Positions 5,198 to 6,595 of a stretch of 6,595 nucleotides of DNA are shown in pieces (the first letter of the stretch is position 1; every line of letters starts with the position of its first letter). The DNA comes from CAYUYM01 sp964449305. GTDB taxonomy: Bacteria; Bacteroidota; Ignavibacteria; SZUA-365; CAYQST01. The stretch covers positions 1 to 6,595 of the forward strand of contig CAYUYM010000189.1 in the NCBI GenBank assembly GCA_964449305.1. The letters run 5' to 3'. The translations under genes were made by a program, and so were the position numbers. The notes below the pieces were generated by a model. The model was not told the origin of the DNA, ran no database searches, and saw nothing but the letters and a program-made list of their open reading frames with translations.

Positions 5198-5737
5198 TCA
5201 GCCTCGGGCGAGCTCCATGCCGCGATCGAGGGCCTTGTGGTTCAGCGGAAGGAGGTGATGATGGCGCTCCGGAAGGGATTTCTTGAGCGCGTTCATGACC
5301 GTGTCGGTCGCGACCGTCTTGCGCTTCTCGAGGAAGGCGCCGAGGACGATCATGTTCATGACCTTCGTGTTCTGGAGCTTCACGGCCTCCTCGCTTGCAG
5401 GGATGGCGACGACGTCGATGTCGGTCCGTGTCGGCGGGACGATGATGTTCGTGGAGTCGTAGATGAGCGTGCCGCCCGGTTTCACCGCATGCTCGAACTT
5501 GTCGAGCGACGGCTGGTTGAGGGCGACCACGGTGTCGAATGTTCCGATGATGGGGCTGGAGATCTCATCGGAGGAGACGGTGACCATGCAGTTGGCGGTG
5601 CCGCCACGCATTTCGGGGCCGTAGGACGGCATCCAGCACACCTCGCGGTTCTCGAGCATGCCGGCGTATGCCAGCACGCTGCCCATGGACAGCACGCCCT
5701 GACCGCCGAACCCGGCAAAAATGACTTCCTCAAGCAT
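5198..5737 (-). CDS. korC: 2-oxoacid:ferredoxin oxidoreductase, gamma subunit
   Basis: The product is 179 residues from ATG 5737. It is the gamma component of the Por/Kor/Vor family, which with alpha and beta subunits oxidatively decarboxylates a 2-oxoacid with CoA to an acyl-CoA and CO2, passing electrons to ferredoxin; the reaction is reversible in many anaerobes. The family signature is complete: GFGGQGVLSMG (9-19) near the N-terminus and SYGPEMRGG (38-46). The C-terminal part (KVMNMIVLGAFL at 125-136, LLPLNHKALDRGMELA at 162-177) fits the family. Length is normal. ATG 5737 overlaps the beta-subunit stop by 8 bp (ATGCTTGA), so translation is probably coupled. A TTG two codons upstream would lie too close to the ribosome site. 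The substrate (2-oxoglutarate or a branched-chain oxoacid) cannot be settled, so korC/vorC naming is provisional. Confidence 0.92.
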   Translation of the reverse strand: MLEEVIFAGFGGQGVLSMGSVLAYAGMLENREVCWMPSYGPEMRGGTANCMVTVSSDEISSPIIGTFDTVVALNQPSLDKFEHAVKPGGTLIYDSTNIIVPPTRTDIDVVAIPASEEAVKLQNTKVMNMIVLGAFLEKRKTVATDTVMNALKKSLPERHHHLLPLNHKALDRGMELARG

Positions 5738-6518
5738 GTTCAATATCCTCCTTCGATGGCAGTTTGATGTCGCCCAGCGGATAGTGCGGCAGCATGTTCT
5801 CGGTGAGCCATTCGTTGGCCTTCACCGGCGGCAGCCCCCAGTTCGTGGGGCAGTTGGACACGATCTCGACAAAGCTCGTGCCCTTTTTCAGCTTCTGGTA
5901 CTTCAGGCCGTTCATGATGGCCTTCTTCGCCTTGCGCACATTCGACGGTGTGTTGACGGCCTGACGCGTCACATAGAACGCTCCCGGGAGCATCGCGAGC
6001 AGCTCGGTGATGCGGAGGGGATGGCCGTTGAACTCCACGGCGCGGCCGTAGGGCGAGGTGGAGGTCTTCTGCGTGATGAGTGTGGTCGGGGCCATCTGGC
6101 CGCCGGTCATGCCATAGATGGCATTGTTGATGAACACGATGAGGATGTTCTCGCCACGGTTCACGGTGTGAATCGTCTCGCCCGTGCCGATGGCGGCGAG
6201 GTCGCCATCACCCTGGTAGGTGAAGACGTATTTGTCGGGCCAGCAGCGCTTGATGCCCGTCGCAACGGCGGTGGCGCGGCCATGGGCGGCCTCCTGCATG
6301 TCGATGTTCATGTAATGATAGGCGAACACCGAGCAGCCCACCGGGGCCACACCGATGGTGTCCTCCTGAATGCCAAGTTCCGCCACCGCCTCCATGATGA
6401 TGCGGTGCGCAACACCATGCCCGCATCCCGGGCAGTAGTGCAGGCGCGCGTCGGTCATCGTATCCGGTCGCTCGCATACGACGTCGAGTTGCAGATCTTC
6501 TCTTGTTATTTCAGACAT
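5730..6518 (-). CDS. korB: 2-oxoacid:ferredoxin oxidoreductase, beta (TPP-binding) subunit
   Basis: The product is 262 residues, full length for the short-beta form of the family. It binds thiamine pyrophosphate and takes part in decarboxylation of the oxoacid. HYCPGCGHG (27-35) is the characteristic N-terminal Cys motif. GVAPVGCSVF (56-65) follows. The TPP/Mg motif is GDGD (103-106) to NN (131-132), continuing as NAIYGMTGGQMAPTT. PTNWGL (224-229) and the ending ENMLPHYPLGDIK are typical of KorB/VorA proteins. Ferredoxin-type 4Fe-4S motifs (CxxCxxC) are absent, so the electron-carrying clusters presumably lie in a separate small subunit outside the window. AGGAG lies five bases before ATG 6518, and the gene follows the alpha-subunit stop by 11 bases. 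Which oxoacid is used cannot be decided from sequence alone. Confidence 0.94.
   Translation of the reverse strand: MSEITREDLQLDVVCERPDTMTDARLHYCPGCGHGVAHRIIMEAVAELGIQEDTIGVAPVGCSVFAYHYMNIDMQEAAHGRATAVATGIKRCWPDKYVFTYQGDGDLAAIGTGETIHTVNRGENILIVFINNAIYGMTGGQMAPTTLITQKTSTSPYGRAVEFNGHPLRITELLAMLPGAFYVTRQAVNTPSNVRKAKKAIMNGLKYQKLKKGTSFVEIVSNCPTNWGLPPVKANEWLTENMLPHYPLGDIKLPSKEDIEHA
5746..5753 (-). promoter_or_regulatory. Shine-Dalgarno site for the gamma subunit
   Basis: Minus-strand AAGGAGGA lies inside the end of the beta-subunit gene. The GGAGG core is nine bases before ATG 5737 but only three before TTG 5743, which decides for ATG 5737. Confidence 0.75.
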
Positions 6519-6529
6519 GCGGGCTCCTG

Positions 6530-6595
6530 TTACGAGTGTTTGCTGTTGAGTTCCTGAAGCACATGGTAGATCTCATCCGGTGTGGGGATGATGCC
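6530..6595 (-). CDS. 2-oxoacid:ferredoxin oxidoreductase, alpha subunit (C-terminal fragment)
   Basis: Only the last 21 codons and the TAA stop are in the window; the 5' part lies beyond base 6595. The visible end reads GGIIPTPDEIYHVLQEL, matching the C-terminal G-G-x-x-P-T-P-(D/E)-E-I pattern of KorA/VorB alpha subunits (often named 3-methyl-2-oxobutanoate dehydrogenase subunit VorB). The 11-bp gap to the beta-subunit gene, with a ribosome site in it, places it in the same operon. The identification relies on this short tail plus gene order. Confidence 0.8.
   Translation of the reverse strand, partial: GIIPTPDEIYHVLQELNSKHS

Noticed and set aside
4910..5767. Plus-strand open frame of 285 codons
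   Set aside because: It lies opposite the gamma subunit and intergenic palindromes; its translation is Arg/His/Gly-rich without any family pattern. It is a shadow of the minus-strand genes.
5721..6557. Plus-strand open frame of 278 codons
   Set aside because: Fully opposite the well-supported TPP-binding beta subunit; no recognisable domain.

Overview
All supported genes in this GC-rich window lie on the minus strand, so transcription runs from high to low coordinates. Two independent signals point to the Bacteroidota/Chlorobiota (FCB) lineage. One protein ends in a Por-secretion-type C-terminal sorting domain (type IX secretion). A tRNA-Ser gene is preceded by an exact match to the Bacteroidota sigma-A promoter pattern TTTG-N20-TAnnTTTG. 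High GC, clear Shine-Dalgarno sites and a style of von Willebrand A surface protein suggest a deep FCB lineage (Kapabacteria/Ignavibacteria-like) rather than a gut Bacteroides; that placement is inference.

In transcription order: (1) 6595-5198 is the end of an operon for a 2-oxoacid:ferredoxin oxidoreductase, with the tail of the alpha subunit, a complete TPP-binding beta subunit and a complete gamma subunit. A branched hairpin with a T5 run follows it. (2) 4936-2984 holds two DUF1573-type secreted proteins (one with an ordinary signal peptide, one a lipoprotein) and a 93-residue ferritin-like protein, closed by a strong 14-bp hairpin. (3) 2763-2047 is a lipoprotein with a C39-like cysteine peptidase fold. 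(4) After about 330 bp without a gene, 1716-143 encodes a secreted von Willebrand A-like protein with a type IX sorting tail. It is split by a one-base frameshift near 802-804. (5) 51-1 is the 5' part of tRNA-Ser(CGA), cut by the window edge.

Functionally, the window joins low-potential central metabolism (reversible oxidative decarboxylation of a 2-oxoacid to an acyl-CoA, with electrons to ferredoxin) to a set of envelope or exported proteins. The DUF1573/DUF1573/ferritin-like set looks like one transcription unit. No mobile element, CRISPR array or phage gene was seen. I found no convincing new multi-gene system; the points most worth a second look are the frameshifted von Willebrand A protein with a degraded metal site, the half-site ferritin-like protein joined to two DUF1573 genes, and the lipoprotein peptidase.
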